Assembly: GCF_004363215.1 (NCBI RefSeq)
Contig: NZ_SNYS01000007.1
Location: 62,001-126,000 of the forward strand
Direction of reading: 5' to 3'
DNA: 64,000 bases
From: Methanimicrococcus blatticola
GTDB lineage: Archaea > Halobacteriota > Methanosarcinia > Methanosarcinales > Methanosarcinaceae
The notes under the pieces are model-generated. The model was not told the origin of the DNA, made no database searches, and was given only the letters and a program-made list of their open reading frames with translations. The translations under genes and the position numbers were made by a program. Each line of letters opens with the position of its first letter. The stretch's first letter is position 1. Positions 62,455-64,000 of this stretch are shown here, in pieces.

Positions 62455-63660
62455 TTAAGAAAAATGCTGTCTCCCGACTTCTTCGGCGCGTTGAAGAACG
62501 GTTCGAAGCGGCAATCCTGTCTCAGCGGCGATTTGTTTACAATTATCATATTCTGCCGTGACAGTAATAAGTTCGCCGTCGGTGAACCGGGCGATTTTAA
62601 ACGGAATTTCGTAAGACTTGTTGTCGATTGAAACCGGTATTGAAACAATTTCGCGTTTGACAGACAATCTGTGTTTGGTCGGCATAACGCGAACGCCTAA
62701 TGATCCGGTTTCCCGAATAATTTGCCGCGCCAATTTTTCAGAATCCCCGACTTTTGAAATGACTTTAATCATGTGAGCCGGGCGACCTTTTTTCATATAA
62801 ATCGGAAAAACGGAAACATCCAATGCGCCGGCACTCATTAAATTTTCAACCAAATTCCCGAGAACTTCGCCTGTCACGTCATCCACATTTGTTTCCAAGA
62901 CTTCGATTTGATCTTTTTGAAACGGCAGGCAGCCCGAATAATCAATCAGCGAAGCACGCAAAACATTCGGAGATTCTGTTTCAGCATCACCCGCGCCGTA
63001 ACCGATGCAAACAGTTTTGCTTGTTTGAAGTTGCGCCGGCGCGGCAAAATGAGATAAAATCGCAGCGCCCGTCGGTGTCAACAATTCACGGCTGCCATCA
63101 GAATAAAAAGAAAGACCGCCGGATTTTAAGATTTCAAGCGTTGCCGGTGCCGGAACGGGAAGTTTGCCGTGGCAGCAATTCACAAAGCCGCCACCGACAT
63201 TAACACCGGCACAGATGATTTCATTGTAAGCGGTTTCGGGGTTTTGTTTGAGATTATAAAAAGCGAGACACACGCCGACAACATCGGCAATCGCGTCGTC
63301 CTGACCGGTTTCATGAAAATGTAATTTATCAAGCGGTTTTCCGTGAACGACGGATTCGGCTTCTGCAATGATTTTAAAAACGGCAAGCGCGTTTTGTTCA
63401 ACTTCTTTCGGCAAGCCTGCGCTTGAAACGATATCGCAGATTTCGGAAAAATGGCGCTCGTTGTTTGGTGAATTTTCGGAAATCGAAACATTTGTCGCGG
63501 CAATGCCGCCCTTGTTGACTTTTTCAACAGTCATTGAAACATTGGCAAGCGATTCAATATGTTTTTGAATAAAAGATGCTGGTGCTCCTAAATCAATCAG
63601 AGTTCCGAGAATCATATCGCCGGAAGCCCCCGAAAACGGCTCGAAATAAATCGCTTTCAT
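62455..63660 (-). CDS. larC: Nickel-pincer cofactor biosynthesis protein LarC
   Basis: The 401-residue protein matches LarC (TIGR00299): IYFEPFSGASGDMILGTLID at the start, LHFHETGQDDAIADVVG near residue 115, and LETNVDDVTGEVLGNLVENL with the metal-binding Asp pair near 263. LarC inserts nickel into the pincer nucleotide cofactor of lactate racemase-type enzymes. Here it is a single uninterrupted reading frame. Its ATG overlaps the larB stop as ATGA, so both form an operon. No larA or larE is visible. Nickel is also used by the nickelochelatase and hydrogenase encoded in the window. Confidence 0.93.
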   Translation of the reverse strand: MKAIYFEPFSGASGDMILGTLIDLGAPASFIQKHIESLANVSMTVEKVNKGGIAATNVSISENSPNNERHFSEICDIVSSAGLPKEVEQNALAVFKIIAEAESVVHGKPLDKLHFHETGQDDAIADVVGVCLAFYNLKQNPETAYNEIICAGVNVGGGFVNCCHGKLPVPAPATLEILKSGGLSFYSDGSRELLTPTGAAILSHFAAPAQLQTSKTVCIGYGAGDAETESPNVLRASLIDYSGCLPFQKDQIEVLETNVDDVTGEVLGNLVENLMSAGALDVSVFPIYMKKGRPAHMIKVISKVGDSEKLARQIIRETGSLGVRVMPTKHRLSVKREIVSIPVSIDNKSYEIPFKIARFTDGELITVTAEYDNCKQIAAETGLPLRTVLQRAEEVGRQHFS

Positions 63661-64000
63661 TGATGTTCACCACCGCGTTTGCCGGCTCTTGCCGCTTGCA
63701 TGCGGTTGGCAATTCTTGCTGCGTATGCGCCGGCAACAAATCCCGCATCAATGTTGACGACACTGATGACGGAACAGGATTGAAGCATAGACAAGAGAGC
63801 TGCTTCGCCGTTTGCACCCGCGCCGTATCCGGAAGAAACCGGAAGGCCGATGACAGGCGCATCAATAATTCCCGCAACAACTGTCGGGAGTGTCCCCTCA
63901 CGTCCGGCGGCAACAACAATCGCATCAGGACGCGCTTCTTTTAATTTTTCCATTTCCAGAATAAGACGGTGATATCCGGCAACGCCGACATCATAAATTT
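63657..64000 (-). CDS. larB: Nickel-pincer cofactor biosynthesis protein LarB (N-terminal part outside window)
   Basis: The C-terminal 113 residues are visible, open to the right edge; the first visible residues read YDVGVAGYHRLILEMEKLKE. The PurE-like core has VVAAGREGTLPTVVAGIIDA and GLPVSSGYGAGANGEAALLS near the C-terminal end. LarB carboxylates and hydrolyses nicotinic acid adenine dinucleotide in the first step of pincer-cofactor synthesis. The ATGA overlap with larC indicates coupling. An internal ATG at 63953 is not the start. Confidence 0.92.
   Translation of the reverse strand, partial: IYDVGVAGYHRLILEMEKLKEARPDAIVVAAGREGTLPTVVAGIIDAPVIGLPVSSGYGAGANGEAALLSMLQSCSVISVVNIDAGFVAGAYAARIANRMQAARAGKRGGEHQ

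Noticed and set aside
1-64000. tRNA or rRNA genes
   Set aside because: Intergenic regions were scanned by eye for T-loop GGTTCGAAxCC-type signals and conserved rRNA blocks, and none was found. A covariance search (tRNAscan-type) would settle it.

Overview
The window reads as chromosome of a methanogenic archaeon of moderate to low G+C content. It encodes the F420-reducing hydrogenase (frhADGB), F420 biosynthesis (cofG, cofC), a sirohydrochlorin nickelochelatase of the F430 pathway (cfbA), and two geranylgeranyl reductases with a partner ferredoxin for archaeal ether lipids. Archaeal information-processing genes include a thermosome subunit, aEF-1beta, RIO2 kinase, TrmY, pheT and a family 4 uracil-DNA glycosylase. 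Many genes have TATA boxes 25-30 nt before probable starts and U-rich 3' ends. The ferredoxin-geranylgeranyl reductase pair and a phytoene-desaturase-like enzyme fit best with a Methanosarcinales-type methanogen of the Halobacteriota; the genus is not settled by the sequence.

Layout. 1-8.2 kb: truncated hydantoinase/oxoprolinase, a sugar nucleotidyltransferase with a flippase-like membrane protein, ferredoxin plus phytoene-desaturase-like enzyme, cofG and rmuC. 8.2-9.1 kb: a duplicated 382-bp palindromic repeat without genes. 9.2-15.5 kb: cfbA divergent from a DtxR-like regulator, cofC, ferredoxin and two geranylgeranyl reductases, an exported protein, and a frameshifted DUF3795 gene. 15.5-21 kb: TrkA/TrkH potassium uptake, uracil-DNA glycosylase, DinD, DUF169. 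21-25.3 kb: frhADGB with palindromes before its TATA box. 25.3-40.3 kb: an accessory, envelope-directed region with a membrane protein ending in an Mrr-like fold, three DNase-I-fold lipoproteins (two with lost catalytic residues), a TPR protein coupled to a beta-helix lipoprotein, two-subunit fumarase, DNA polymerase IV, and a secreted serine protease whose N-terminal domain also exists as two separate membrane-anchored proteins. 40.6-50.1 kb: uvrB, Ppx/GppA, Bax-inhibitor-like protein, trmY, a HEPN protein with a histone-H1-like tail, RIO2 and metal-binding proteins. 50.7-59.1 kb: grpE, dnaK and dnaJ on the minus strand with a 990-bp gene-free gap before dnaJ, a Zn-ribbon/aEF-1beta pair, and the thermosome. 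60-64 kb: pheT, a candidate structured RNA, then larC and a truncated larB.

The most noteworthy items are: (1) the serine protease plus two stand-alone membrane-anchored copies of its N-terminal domain, suggesting a protease/propeptide-inhibitor system; (2) a candidate minus-strand small RNA at about 62.04-62.22 kb whose stem pairs fully only on that strand and which exposes an anti-Shine-Dalgarno sequence; (3) dispersed repeat families with compensatory stem changes, several tipped by the GCGAAGC mini-hairpin; (4) a membrane protein with a split PH-like domain, octapeptide repeats and an Mrr-like domain lacking the usual catalytic residues; and (5) DNase-I-fold lipoprotein paralogs with degenerate active sites. 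No tRNA, rRNA, CRISPR array or transposase was seen.
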